A stretch of DNA of 64,000 nucleotides, from the NCBI GenBank assembly GCA_028673005.1, contig CM054115.1:1426001-1490000 (forward strand), in the 5' to 3' direction. Positions 23,918-36,012 of this stretch are shown here, piece by piece; position 1 is the stretch's first letter; each line of letters opens with the position of its first letter. The stretch is from Tanypteryx hageni (taxonomy: Eukaryota > Arthropoda > Insecta > Odonata > Petaluridae). Both the position numbers and the translations under genes were made by a program. The notes below the pieces were generated by a model. The model saw nothing but the letters and a program-made list of their open reading frames with translations. It searched no databases and was not told the origin of the DNA.

Positions 23918-24954
23918 CTGTTAAAGGGAGACGTAATTTTAAAGCAAACTTACATTTCCATCTATCAATAAATACAAAAGAAATCAGTGCAACATCTACT
24001 GCACAAACCATCTGGAGCTAATACGAGATTTCATTTTTTAAATGTTTACAGAATCAGCCTGCTTTGCTAAGTTGTTCATCAGAATTCACATATTCATTAT
24101 TATTATTATACTGGAAAATAACTAATTAATTAAGCAGTTTCAATGATTTAAAACAAAAGGTGAAAATGAAAAATTAATACTATGTTACACCATTGAAATA
24201 CTGTATCTAATACATTATAATTATTATGTCTCTGCGTCCCTGCTTGTGTCTGAAGCCTTCTGGCATGAACGCAAATGAACCGGGAACAGTCGGCTAGATT
24301 TCGATAAATCTTTCGCCTGAATACTCAGTGCAAACTCTTGCAGGTTTAAAGTGGGAAGTCGTCTCCCAAAAAGGCATGGAATGGTGCGAGCTACATAATT
24401 ATTTTAAGAGGGGCAATAAAAGTGGTTCAACTAATAACATTCTTTGTACAAATTTTTTGTCATAGGAAATAACCCATTGGGTCACTTCATGCAAAGCTCT
24501 CTCGATGTTTGCAGGAAGTACTGCAACAGGCCCCTAGTACAACTGAATATAAGACGACTCTGATTATAGGACGACCCCCATTTTTAAGTCCTAATGAAAG
24601 GAAAAAATTTATTATGCACTCAACGACAATGAGGTAGTTTCATAAAATATTTATATCTCTCAAAACATATTACTATGGTAGAATACACCGTACGGAGTAT
24701 GATGCGAATGAAGAACAAAAATATTAGTTTATATTATTTATTTTTACATTTACGTTTTACGTCCTCTCTTAAAGTAAAGCCTGGGATACACTAGGGGACA
24801 AAATCAGCGACATGACGCGGAACATGACACTCGGCAACACGTGAATGTCCCGGGGACAATGTCGTGGACAATCTACTTGCACACACTAGGCAGTTCTTGT
24901 AGAAATGTCGCCCGAGGAGGTTGTGTTGATTAGTGCTGCGCACATACTAATATC

Positions 24955-26148
24955 GGGTAGTTTAGCGAAACTTAAGCGGAAGAGAAGGTGGTGAATGCCG
25001 AATTTCTTACTACAACGAGAAAGAAGAGTTAATATTCTAAGTGATCTTCGAATATCTGACGGATCATTTGGAAATTTTACTCGAATGTCAATATCTGATT
25101 TTGAAACTTTATTACGAATGATCGGACCTTCAATAGCTAAATAAGATACAATACTACGGAACGCTGTTGGCCCTCATATCAGACTTGCAATTACATTGAG
25201 GTACCTGTCGACTGGAGATTCTTATGCTTCCTTATCGTACACCTTTAGTGTCCAGACAACTGATTGGTAGAATAGTACCAGAAGTTTGTAAAGAACTGAT
25301 AAATAAATTGAAAATGTTTGTAAAGGTGAGGGAATAAAAAATACATATTACTTATATTACATTTTTATCGATGTTTTTATTTATTTAATAGGAACTGAAA
25401 GAAAAGAACTAAGAATACAATGTACGTGTAGTGATCAACATGTGTTCGACGAATCCATGTCTGAAATTATTTGTTCGATTTGCTCATCGATATGCTCCGG
25501 ATTGATATTACTCTGCACAGTCGACTGGCTTTCAGTACTATGGTCGGTATGGTATTTCCCCAAACGAGCATCAGTCAAAATATTATTTATGTAATATTTA
25601 GCCATAACCGCAGAATGTTCGTCCTTCACTTCGCGTAACTCTGACCCTACATACTGTCCATAAATAAAAAATTCATCCTGGTTCGTCATTTTGCTTTTAG
25701 CAAATTGCGTAACTTCGTAAGCCTCCTCCAATCTATCTTCATTTGGGAGGGTCCTTTTACGAGATGTTCGAGACGACGATGATGGCATTATCGTGGACTG
25801 CGGTGCTTGCTGAATAGTAGACTGCGATTCTAGCTGATCTGTAAACTGAGATTCTTGAACAGTAGTTTGAGATTCTTGAACGGTAGACTGAGATTCTAGC
25901 TGAACGGCATCTTCATTTGGAGACATAGAAATCGTGTCCTGGCTTTGTTGGCTCTAAAAAAAAGTAATATTAATATACATATAAAATAATTATAAAAATA
26001 ATTATTCTCTTTCAGGTTCCAGCTACTGCAAATGAATGGAAGAACAAGGCTCGTAATTATGAAATATTATGGAATTTTCCACATTGCCTTGGATCTATAG
26101 ATGGTAAACACGTTGTGATTCAGGCTCCTTCGAATTCCGGCAGTGACT
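24955..26148 (+). pseudogene. Harbinger transposase, 5' part
   Basis: The first exon reads SDGSFGNFTRMSISDFETLL and then, past a TAA after GPSIAK, RLAITLRYLSTGDSYAS and, after a frame change, a QLIGRIVPEVCKEL stretch. A donor follows FVK (aaag|gtgagg, near 25326). The second exon begins after tctctttcag| near 26017 and encodes [15 protein letters not shown], the first catalytic aspartate block. Coding is cut at 26156 by the hAT and resumes at 31627. The nuclease domain is of the DDE_Tnp_4 type. Stops and frameshifts show it is inactive. Confidence 0.75.
25435..25953 (-). pseudogene. Harbinger MADF/Myb-like accessory protein, exon 2
   Basis: The exon follows a tttttttag| acceptor and opens SQQSQDTISMSPNED in phase 0 with exon 1 at 32461-32808. 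It encodes a glutamine/serine-rich segment with repeated ESQSTVQ-like units. A C-terminal helical segment follows (DEFFIYGQYVGSELREVKDE, then a YYINNILTDARLGKY stretch), typical of the C-termini of MADF proteins. Such accessory proteins bring Harbinger transposase to DNA and into the nucleus. This exon itself is open; exon 1 has a stop. Confidence 0.7.
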
Positions 26149-26826
26149 ATTATAACTAGAGATGAGTCCTCGAATCCACTTACCCCCCCGAATCCACCGA
26201 ATCTCAATGGATTCGAAGATTTGAAAATTCGATATGGATTCCACTGGATTCGAAAAACGCGGATTAATGTAGTTCAAGATCGCGCCACCATTTTTTGTTG
26301 CACTTTGCTAAATCACCGATCTATATTCAACCAGTTTCGTTGTAACTCACAAAATATAGGTGAAACAAACTCACAATGGGGTCACTCTCACGCGGATAAT
26401 CATACGTGTTCCGTAGCCGTAGTAAAACATTTTTGATATTAATTCCATGGATAGCTCATAGGTTAGCAGTTATTGCCAATTTACGGATTTTTCGTCAAAA
26501 CAAGTTCATTTTTTCTTACCGGCTGGCAAAAAAACATTACGTATGTTATAACATGTGATGTTGCATAGTATTAATTTCTGGATTAATTTAAGGAACAATT
26601 AGTAAGAGTTGAAACATATTTTTACTTACGATTCAGCATAAACAGATTCTTTTATGTTAGCTATAGAGGCTGTGTTACCACGCGTTGGTAACACTGAAAT
26701 TGACACATTCTCGGCATCCCTAGAAGCTCATTACAAGTGAAATCACGTCATTGATGTACCGGTTCTTATTATATTGGTTTCGTGATTCTGGACTTTAGTT
26801 TCGAATGTTTTAATTCAATCAGAATT

Positions 26827-29025
26827 ATGTCGGAAGTTTGGGGACACTATACCATCTGTGAAGACGATAGAAGATACGCGAAATGCATGTATTGTGGCTT
26901 GCGCATTTCGAGAGGTGGGAAAAGCATGACCACCACAGCTTTAAAGAGACATTTGAAGCAACATTCTGGTTTGATTGAAAGGCAGAAAGTGAGGGAGTGT
27001 GGTCAACCCTTACAAATTGATGTGAGGGAAGAACTGAATGCAGAGGAAGTTGATCCTTATTCAAGTGCTTCAACTCCTTCCACTTCGAGTGCTTTCGTCA
27101 CTCCATTAAGTTCCCCAAACAGTGAAAGCACGTTTTTTAAGGAACCAAAGAAATTGAAAAGTGATGCCGAACAGCAAACATTGAAGGAAGCGTTCTATCG
27201 TTACCAGAAGTTTAAACCCGGCGACCGAAGGAGTGAGATGATTACAAAATTAATTGCACAGATGATATGTGTAGACAATCAGCCATTCAGTTTAGTGGAA
27301 GATAAAGGCTTCCGTGCTTTAATTTCGCATCTAGAGCCTCGATATACCATTCCAACTAGAAAACACTTATCTGCTTTTGTGATTCCCAATCTTTATGACC
27401 AAGCAAGAAGTGAAGTTATGAACTTATTGAACTTCACCCACCACGTGTCAATCACTACAGACATGTGGACTTCAACGGCAAACGACAGCTACATGAGCAT
27501 AACGGCACATTTTGTGAGTGACATTCATGCATTGAAACATCTTTGCCTTGATGTTGTTCCATTCCCGGAGGTTTCGCATAGTGGGGATAACATTAAGAAC
27601 TTTTTGGTTCAGTGTCTGGAAGAGTGGAAGATAGCAGACAAAGTCTCTTATGTTGTCTGTGACAATGGTAGAAATATTGTGGCTGCTGTCAATTCTTCCC
27701 CTTATCAGGGAGTTCCTTGTTTAGCCCATACATTTCAGCTAACTGTAAAAGATGGACTATTAAACCAAAAGGCGGTCAACATTCTGGCAGGTTTATCTCG
27801 GCGGATTGTAGGGCATTTCAAACACTCGTGCCAGGCAACAAGTGTGCTAAAAAAAATGCCAAAAACAACTGGGAATGAAAGTTCACAGAGTTATACAAGA
27901 TGAACCTACTAGGTGGGATTCTACGTATTTAATGTTCAACAGATTACTAGAACAAAGAAATGCCATAACTCTAGCTGCAGCAGATACTAAACTTCTGATA
28001 GAGCTTTCAATGTTTCAGTGGGATTTGATGGATGATGTAGCATCACTGATGAAAATATTTCAGGAGGCCACGAAGACTGTCAGCAGTGAACATGTGACAG
28101 CTTCTGAAATTATTCCGATAGTGAATAGTACCATTGAAGCAATAAAGAATGAAAGCTTCATACGAGCAGTAGGGCTGAAGAATGAACTTGTGTCTTCCTT
28201 GAAACCGAGGTACAATGACTTGGAAACAAATGAGGTTTATACCACTTCCACCCTCCTGGATCCACGACTCAAGGGTAGCTGTTTTACATCTGCAGATAAT
28301 TTGATCCAGGTCAAATCTAAGCTACTGGAGAGAATGAAGCAAATCACATTGAAAGATAAAAGCAAGGTAGGTGTATCAAAATGTGAATAATTTGACTAAA
28401 AATAAATCATTTATAATTTTATATATTACAAGTTTTCTTTTTTAGAAATACATACATGCTTCAACTGACTTTTTATTTTTAAAGAATTTCTGTTCTAGAT
28501 ATAGGTATCTTAATTTTATACTCTCATGCCTTCCAAAAAAATGCATATGGTTTTTAAAATTCACAGTCTTGAGTGTTGTTTGTAAATTGAGCAAATTTAA
28601 TTTCCCTTAAAATCTTTCCATTCCATGATATTTTTTCTTATTTTTTGTTTCAGAAGACAAATGTTGAAGTTGAGCACAAACCAACTGCCAGTAAGCATGG
28701 CATGTGGGCTCATTATTCAAAAATCATGAAGCCCCAGTCTGAAATAGTTGAATATTTTGATGAAGAGCAACAGCTGAATTCGTATTTGAGAGAAGAAGTT
28801 CTTTCTCCTCAAATTGAGCCTCTAACATACTGGAGAAATAATACAGCATATCCAACCCTGAGGATGTTAAGTAGTGAATTTCTTTGTATCCCTGCTGCAA
28901 CTGTATCATCAGAAAGACTATTTAGTACTGCTGGGCTGGTGTGTGACCAAAAACGTAGTCGATTAGACCCAGAACGCTTGAGAATGTTAATTTTCCTGAA
29001 TAAAAATTTGGATGTCATTCGATAA
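26827..29025 (+). pseudogene. ZBED-type hAT transposase, one frameshift
   Basis: The ATG at 26827 begins a transposase with an N-terminal BED zinc finger (YAKCMYCGLRISRGGKSM, then TTALKRHLKQH). The first catalytic block is VSITTDMWTSTANDSYMSIT. Next come SYVVCDNGRNIVAAVNS, the CLAHTFQLTVKDGLL block and DEPTRWDSTYLMFNRLLEQR. A splice donor after 28366 (AG|gtaggt) and an acceptor ending at 28653 (tttcag|) join in phase 0 to the C-terminal hAT dimerisation domain (FLCIPAATVSSERLFSTAG). One frame change near 27870, in or near a run of eight A, breaks an otherwise nearly complete gene of about 650 residues. It therefore looks young compared with other DNA transposases here. Confidence 0.85.
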
Positions 29026-29112
29026 GAGACATGTACCCAATTTATTTCATGACCCAGATTTTCTTTTGACATGCAACATTTTCGGGAGTTTCCAATGGAG
29101 GCTTTCCAAATA

Positions 29113-31438
29113 CAGTCAAACTCGGTTATAACGAGCGCCACGGGACCGTTTAGTTTTTCTCGTTATAGCCGTTAAACTTAATATCCGTGAAGGCAAAAGC
29201 ATACATGCGTATGGTGAAATAAGACATAAGAAGTAAAAGTGAATATATAAACAGAAAGGTTATTTAGTAAGTTTATGAAAAAACCTAAAAATGAGAATAA
29301 ACTAGAAAATTTAAAGTAAACATACGTACATATAAAATTTACTCACAGCTGCATCCTTAATCACTCCCCTTTTTACAAAAATAACTTCGAATAGTAGCCT
29401 GTTTCATAGATTTCACTTTGAAGTCTCTTAAGTTTCCTCTTATTACACTTAGTGCACTAAAAACACCATCGGAAATGTCAAGTTTAAAAAAAAATCATTT
29501 AATGTTTCCATGGCATCCTGAATAAGGATTGTGTCTTCGACACATTCAACATTGTCTTCATCACTGTCTGCTGTGCTTTATACTGTCTCTATTATTTCAC
29601 TCTCCGTAGGAATTCCACTGGTAATCAAATCATCATCAACATGAACAAAATTGTCAATGTCATTTACATGGTCAAAATTCGCAATTCCATTTTCTTTAAG
29701 CCATTCTGATCTTCATCAACATTATGGTTATCAATCGAAAATTCTCCCGATATTAAACCAGACATTTGAAAACAGTTTATGATCGTTGTAGGTGAAACAT
29801 GCATCTGTCATCAAATGAATTGCATCCAATACAGAGTCGTTGCCATCTAAACCTCTTTCCCTCCTTTCAATCAACTGTAGAACAAAAAATAGCTTGAAAT
29901 GGCATTTAAAACTTTTAATTATCCCCATGTCCATTGGCTGCAAAATAGAAGTCGCATTTGGAGGCAAAACACCAGTTTTACATTGGATAACTCCTGCATA
30001 TGTGGGTGCGCAGGACAGTTATCGACAAGGATTAGAATGTTTCTATTTTTCCTCCGTAACTCATTGTTCCACTGACTTACATATTTCTGAAAAATATTGG
30101 AAGTCATCCATGCCTTTTTATTAGCTGCATATTCAACGGGAAGCTTCTTTACATTTTGGAAACAACGTGGCTTTTGTGACTTACCAATAACAAAAAGTTT
30201 TTTTTGTCAGTCCCATTTATGTTTGCGCACATTAAAACTGTTAAACAATTCTTAGGTCTTTTGCCACCAACACATTTGTCACCTTTGAATTTAAACGTTG
30301 CATCAGGCATCATGCTGTAAAACAGTCCAGTTTCGTCGGCATTGTAGATGTCTTCTTCTCTGTAACCTTTTCGACACTCCTCCCAAACACTTTTCACCCA
30401 TTCACTTGCCGTTTTTGAATCTGCTGACAGGGCCTTTCGCATAAACAATGTTATGCCGATTTTTAAAACGATCAAGCCACCCGTTATTGCATGTGAAGTT
30501 CTCGTGTCCTAACTGTTTTGTAAATTTATCTGCCTGTACCTTGATGAGGAAACCAGCATTTCACTGCCTCTTAAACCACTCCAGAAGTGCTTGATCAACA
30601 GTACCCAAGTCGCACTTCCTCATTTTCTTGTTCGTTGTTAGGTTGTTCTCTAGTGCAGATAAAATCGCTTCTTTGTTTTTCCATAAGGTTGAAACCGTAG
30701 ACGACGATAAATTAATTTTTTTACACACTTCAACATTTTTTTACCACGTTCTAACTCTCGAATAATATCAACCTTTTCGCGAATAGACAAACACTTCCTT
30801 TTATGTACGGCCATGTTACTCGCTCAAAGGCAAAATCTCAACTGATTTTTGTGATCAACGCTACGAACTTTCTTTGCAAACTGAGCATACCAATTCCAGG
30901 AAGAGTTAATGAGGAGACGGATTAAACGTGGGATTTCCCATCTTTACGTGGGAAGGGGTGTTGGGTGCATTCGGCTGAGCGACGGGGGCGGGCGCCATTG
31001 TACATGCCCTTACCCCTTACCCCCTTCCAAACACAACCTCCTGGCTGTAAAAGAGCTGGGGGTTGGGAGGACAGGACAATGGACCTCCGCGAGTGCCACT
31101 GTACCTGCAAGTTGGAAATTCTTGGTTTGGACGAAGGGATTATTTTTTAACAATAACGCCGTGGTCTTTAACCTCCCCGAGGGATAGGGTGTAGAGGCTG
31201 GACTCAAGAACACAAGGTTACATATTTTGGCTCACTATGAGGATTGAAGGGGCTGATCGCCGCCGCGTTTGAGACAGTGAGAAGTGGTCAAAGTTTGCTC
31301 GATATATCCGTGAAGCGTGCTCGTTATATACGTGAAATATTTGTATGTAAATGCTCGTAAACTTATCTTGGAGGTAGCATTTGCTCACTATAGCCGTGAA
31401 CTCGTTACAACCGTGCTCGTTATAAACGAGTTTGACTG
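29113..31438. mobile_element. Tigger/pogo transposon inserted in the hAT
   Basis: Inverted ends CAGTCAAACTCGGTTATAAC and (reverse complement of the right end) CAGTCAAACTCGTTTATAAC are flanked by TA at 29111-29112 and 31439-31440, as expected for the Tc1-mariner/pogo group. It sits about 87 bp after the stop codon of the hAT transposase. Internal ATATCCGTGAA-like and TATAGCCGTGAA-like words recur near both ends. Length is 2326 bp. Confidence 0.9.
29731..30814 (-). pseudogene. Tigger/pogo (jerky-like) transposase
   Basis: The ATG at 30814 begins MAVHKRKCLSIREKVDII, the CENP-B-type DNA-binding helix-turn-helix. After breaks the DDE domain gives EDIYNADETGLFYSMMP (first catalytic aspartate), KRPKNCLTVLMCANING, NRNILILVDNCPAH (second aspartate) and PPNATSILQPMDMGIIKSFK. 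That order is diagnostic of DDE_1 transposases of Tigger/jerky type. Stops or frame changes occur between 30475 and 30800, near 30149-30107 and near 29940. It is a dead copy. Confidence 0.82.
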
Positions 31439-31626
31439 TATTTACCTTTTAATTTTGATGTTGAATAAATCAATTATATGCATTAAACACAGATAAGAAA
31501 AATGCATAATTAAAATGAAGTTGGTTAAGGTAGATTCGATACAAGATTCGAATCAAATCCCTTTTAGATTCGATTCGAGATTCAGATTCGAGGAAAATGT
31601 GGATTCGACCCATCTCTAATTATAAC

Positions 31627-32304
31627 TATAAAGAACAATTTAGCATTGTCCTGTTAGCTATTGTGGATGCAAATTATAATTTTATATATGCAAATTGTGG
31701 TGCAAAAGGAAAATCTTCTGACAGTGGAGTGTTTCAAGAGAATGCTTTTTATAAAGCTCTGGCTGAAAACCTACTCCACTGGCCAGATCCCGAGCCTATA
31801 CACCAAGGTGGACCAAATATGCCTTTCATATTAGTAGGAGACAGCGCTTTTGCACTGGCTGAAAATATGATGAAGCCATATCCCGGTAATCACGATGCGG
31901 GGACAACAAAGCGTGTTTTCAATTATAGTCTATCAAGAGCTAGGAGAATTGTAGAAAATGTGTTCAGAGTTTTATGTGTTGTATTTCGTGTGTTCCGAAC
32001 TCCCATAGCCCTAAAGCCTGCAAATGCTGAAGTTGTTGTAATGGCGCGTGTATAACTACATAATTTTTTAAGGCGAAATAGTCAATCGAGATCACTGTAC
32101 ACTCCACATGGAACCTTTGATTCTGAAAATATGGATCACGATATTGTGGAAGGATCTTGGCGCAGAGAAATTGGACCTCATTATATGTCGAATTTAAATG
32201 TTATAGGAAGACGCTACCCTCAGCCTGCCACGGAAATAAGAAACAATTTCGCCGAATATTTCATGAGTGAACAAGGAAGTGTTTCCTGGCAGAATAATTT
32301 TTAG
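31627..32304 (+). pseudogene. Harbinger transposase, 3' part
   Basis: After the hAT the reading continues YKEQFSIVLLAIVDANYNFI and then a GKSSDSGVFQ block and PFILVGDSAFAL, which carries the second catalytic aspartate. NYSLSRARRIVENVFRVL holds the catalytic glutamate. An in-frame TAA follows MARV at about 32052; beyond it LHNFLRRN and a C-terminal tail lead to the TAG at 32302-32304. The domain order matches DDE_Tnp_4 transposases. The premature stop would remove about 80 residues. Confidence 0.78.
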
Positions 32305-32460
32305 AAACATGGTACAAAAAACACACGATCCACCCTATAATAAAATACAGTACTTTTATCTGACGAAGCGACGCGCGCTTTACTAGATAAAAGTACTATT
32401 AAACTGTTTTAGCATTGTATAAGTAAAATTCAGACAAATAAATAATTAAACATGACTTAC

Positions 32461-32808
32461 TTGTGTCTTTAATGTGTCCATGCCACCGGAAGTTGTAGCT
32501 CCCTTCAGCAAAAATTTCAATGCCTCATATGCAAACCATGCACTGGAGATCACATCATCTCACCCGCTACCAGTCGTTTTTGAAGATTTTATCCTCTTTT
32601 TTTCACGAATAAATTGTGAACGGAGTGTATGCATTTTGTTCTCTATTTCTTTTCTTGGCAATTTCATCGTCTTGGCAATATCCTCCCACGCGTCATTTTT
32701 CTTTATCTTATTTCTATAGTCACGGTTTGAAGTGTCCCACAACAACCCATGACTCTCGTAGAGCTCAATGAGTTGAGGCACCGTTTCGTTTTCCCACACT
32801 TGGGACAT
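32461..32808 (-). pseudogene. Harbinger MADF/Myb-like accessory protein, exon 1
   Basis: The ATG at 32808 opens MSQVWENETVPQLIELYESH, a MADF (Myb/SANT-like) domain. WDTSNRDYRNKIKKNDAWED follows, then a KMHTLRSQFIREKKR helix. After TGSG an in-frame TGA stands where reading otherwise continues DDVISSAWFAYEALKFLL to the donor at 32460 (CAA|gtaagt). The TGA may derive from CGA by CpG decay. It joins the exon at 25435-25953 in phase 0. The opposite-strand transposase lies within this gene's intron. Confidence 0.72.
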
Positions 32809-33035
32809 GTTGAGCGGCACGTTGCGAACACGTCTACACTCGGCAACAAATGGCGCGGGACTGACGAGAGGCACGTGCGCTCGCTCGGAGAGCGGGAGCT
32901 TGCAACATGTCCCGCGTCACGTAGATGTGCCGCAAAATGTTGCGCGCGACGTTGCGGGACACTGAGCAACGTTGCAGCGTCACGTAAATTCAATGTTGCG
33001 CGTCAAATTTGTCCCTCGATGTATCCTGGGCTTAA

Positions 33036-34003
33036 ATAAGATCCACATAATTACATCCAAACTCGTATATATGACCGCCTAAAGCCCAACTCACACCTAA
33101 AGCTAAGCCACGCGAGCAAGCTTTCTACGCGATGTGCCTTTGAATCGCAACAATAGATTTCCCGATGTAACCTCATACCAAAACGCGAGCCATATAGCAT
33201 GTATCAGACGTGGCAGATGCTATATAGCCGACGATCTCTCATCGCATAGCTGCGCTGTGCAGTTCGGATGGATGTTCCATTATCGCCTTACCCCCTCCGC
33301 CAAAGGAACAAGTGGTCTCACAATGTCGGGTGGTCTGATAGCATCATAGCACGGCCGATATAGCGAACACGCGGTCTGAGCTGACTCAGTCTCCAGACCG
33401 TGCAAATTCAGCTGTTCAGTCCTTTGGAAGGGACGTTAAGCCATTGGTTCCCTTGTTATTCTTCATTAGAGCACTTGGTTTTTCTTCTCCCTTGCTATCC
33501 AGCTATTCATTGCACTACCTCTTAGATATCCATTGCACTACCTCTTAGATATCCATTGCACGTAGGCAAGAGGTGAATCAGCTGGGAACATATATTAGTT
33601 ACATTAGTGACTCAGTCTGCAGCCTACGCTTGAAGAGACCGCATCTCTTTGCAAACTTCTTTAATTTTTTCACAGTTTCTTCAAATTTAGTGGTCAATTT
33701 TGGCATTTCAAGATCTGAAATGTGATTCCAGGAACAAAATCCCAATTTATAACATTGAGCCTATGGGAAATAAGGGTTCGACTTAAGACCTTGTACAGGA
33801 ACCAATTAACTGATGGCAAATCATAGAGAGCTGATTCAACGAAGCTATTCAGTTACAAACGGCTGCTACACTCTCACAAAAGCTCAACGATACTACAGTT
33901 GGCAAACATCCTCCCCTTGTAGGTTAGGAAAAAATACATTTTAATGCTCAAAATCATAAAATATCCCCATTAATTGAGATAAAATTCATTAAAACATATT
34001 TAC
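33036..34003. repeat. Intron sequence with a 23-bp tandem repeat (33508-33561)
   Basis: Next to the Harbinger end the sequence holds a GC-richer patch and AAGCCCAACTCACAC, which again resembles a Harbinger-type end. A 23-bp unit (CATTGCACTACCTCTTAGAT plus TATC or ATC) is repeated about 2.3 times at 33508-33561. There is no coding sequence. Confidence 0.5.
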
Positions 34004-34063
34004 CTCATCATTGGTATCAATGTATTCTTCGTCAGACTCCAACTTCAAAGGACTCATGCAGTT
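34004..34063 (-). CDS. ZAD-C2H2 protein, exon 6 (linker)
   Basis: This is a 60-bp exon between gaaaattt..cttttcag| and GAG|gtaaat. It encodes NCMSPLKLESDEEYIDTNDE, a very acidic segment. Phase 0 on both sides. It may correspond in position to exon 4 (VKEEL motif). Confidence 0.8.
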
Positions 34064-36012
34064 CTGAAAAGAAAAATTATAAGAAAATTTACGTTAGCTG
34101 TCGTGACTTTGTGGAATCGTTCCTTAATGTGCTGTGAAAAATAAAAAGTTTCAAGATTGAATTCACGTCACAGGCAATGCAAAACACCCAAATATATGTT
34201 TACCTCAAATCTTCTAAACATTTTCATCATTTCAAATGTATTCCAAAGTCAATTTTCAGGATTTCAAAATGTTATCAAGTAACTTTTACATCTGATTACT
34301 CTGTTTTCCTGGCTAATAAGCATCTGGGAATATTATATACTTAACTCCTTCCATAACTGACATACACAGAAGGGATGAGGCAAACCTGGCGAGGACATCT
34401 GCCTACTCTTTACGAAGAGCAACAACGGAGTCAACTGCTGACTCACACTGTCTACGCAAATCATACGAGTATGGGACAGGACGTTCACAGGCTACAAGAG
34501 TAAGGTTTATTTAATCCGTAAGCACCGGTCTCTGTGCTTGGTACAGACCTCGGCTTCTTACCCTATCACCGGCCTCTGTGTGTAGTATGGATCCAAGACG
34601 TGCCGCGTTTAATTTGCTATATAAAGATAAGTTTTTAGTTTTTCTTTGTTTGGCTTTCACATTATTATATATAAAGGTTTTCACCTTAAGAAGACATTGA
34701 ATACAATATTTTTCTAAACGATTTACTATGCAAAACTAAATTCCATCTGCTGTGACGACGTCTGCTCTGCTGGTTGACACAAGTAAAAATTATTTGCACT
34801 ATTTTTTCACCCTTAATCTCTATTAGTTTCTTAAGATTTACTTATGTCTCTAAATCACTCAGAAATTAGCTCACTCTTTAAGTAAGAAAATAATTCGAAA
34901 AAGTGTTGATACTTTTCATCAGAAAATCCCATCTTCAGAAAGAATATGATCAAAGATACAGAACACAAGGCGAGTGTTTGCAATCAATAGGAATTAATAG
35001 TGGTCACCAACTACCTCGCAGATGACAAGGCCCTGCATGTGTCTAAAATCGTCCATTTTCATAAATCATCCCACAAACACCCAATTGTAATTTCCACAAA
35101 GCATGAGGGCACTATAGTCGATTTCATTTATCTTTGCGACTGACATTTCGTACGTACATGGGATGGCTTGTGTGTTTCTGCTGCTTGGAGGTGGATAGAC
35201 ATTTCCCCATCTCCTAGAGAGGAGTCATCTCCTCACTGAAGAACTCAAACTCGGTGCTGCCATATCTAAAAAAACTAGAATACGTTGCAAAGAGAGAGAG
35301 AGAGCTCAGAAGAAAGAGACCAGCAGTGAGCTAATGGGACAGGGTGGTCTTGACTGTTCGGACAACGAAGGCAATAGCACATGGCAACATAGCACTCAGA
35401 GACTCGATGTATGCACAACAGAGGCCAGAGAGAGAATGAGCTCTCGAAGGGGAAGGCTCCGCCTACTTCATTCATATTGGTTCCCGTAAGATCGCGTACG
35501 GGAAAGCTCTCTTCTTCACTCTCTCTCTCTCTCAGCCACAAAGATATATGAAACGGTATAGTTTTTTCCTATAACGGGGATTTAAATTTTGAATGATTCC
35601 CTGGCTGAGTGGCTGGAAAACACTGGTTGTGCTCGGTGGCAAATACAACAACTCAACATTTATTTATCTGAGTAACACAGTGAGTAGAACAGTTGTCTCG
35701 TGTCAACAAATTTTTACGATTTGGAACTGCCATACACCTTTGCATTCCAATTTGAAAAACCTTTGAATAGGTCTTTCATCATTCATGCCTTTTTGTTATT
35801 TAACCCCGTGTTTTTCTACGATGCGAGATAAACATCTTAGCGAAGGCGAGGTGTGGTGAAGCACAATGCCTCTTTTATCTGTGATGTTTATACTTCTAAG
35901 TCCTATCACACTTCATGCTGATTCATGAGCTGGACATTTTATTTTCTTATTTTTACTTTCATCTCTGTGAGCTACCCACTACGATAATTACATCATTTTT
36001 TCTTCATTAATA
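34064..36012. other. Intron sequence; possible fold-back at 35288-35536
   Basis: No exon or coding relic is seen. GA-rich AAAGAGAGAGAGAGAGCTC near 35288 and CT-rich GCTCTCTTCTTCACTCTCTC near 35510 face each other as an imperfect inverted repeat, perhaps a small fold-back element. Confidence 0.35.

Larger units (their letters stand above)
26157..31618. mobile_element. ZBED-type hAT transposon inserted in the Harbinger
   Basis: The target duplication ATTATAAC is perfect at 26149-26156 and 31619-31626. The ends TAGAGATGAGTC and, reverse-complemented, TAGAGATGGGTC are inverted repeats. Subterminal regions on both sides are rich in GATTCGA-like words, which may be transposase-binding repeats. Without the nested Tigger (29113-31438) the element is about 3.1 kb. 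It splits the Harbinger transposase codons between SDYYN and YKEQF. Confidence 0.92.
24778..33032. mobile_element. Harbinger transposon, host of nested insertions
   Basis: The left end AGCCTGGGATACACTAGGGG and the reverse complement of the right end AGCCCAGGATACATCGAGGG form inverted repeats of about 26 bp. They are flanked by TAA at 24775-24777 and 33033-33035, the 3-bp TWA duplication typical of Harbinger. It carries a DDE_Tnp_4-type transposase (plus strand) and a MADF-domain accessory protein (minus strand). A hAT at 26157-31618 splits the transposase. Without that insert the element is about 2.8 kb. It lies in intron 6 of the zinc-finger gene. Confidence 0.88.

Noticed and set aside
24545..24580. 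Possible pogo-like end (AATATAAGACGACTCTGATT)
   Set aside because: It resembles ends with ATAAGACG words, but no partner end or target duplication was found in intron 7.
30909..31213. ORFs of 61-92 codons on both strands near the Tigger end
   Set aside because: They lie in a GC-rich part of the Tigger 5' region and have no family resemblance; the transposase lies on the minus strand further down.
33508..33561. CRISPR-like short repeat
   Set aside because: The 23-bp units are directly adjacent with no spacers and the DNA is animal nuclear sequence; it is a simple tandem duplication.
35275..35541. 88-codon ORF on the minus strand
   Set aside because: It spans the GA/CT fold-back in intron 5, starts and ends in the repeat arms and shows no domain.
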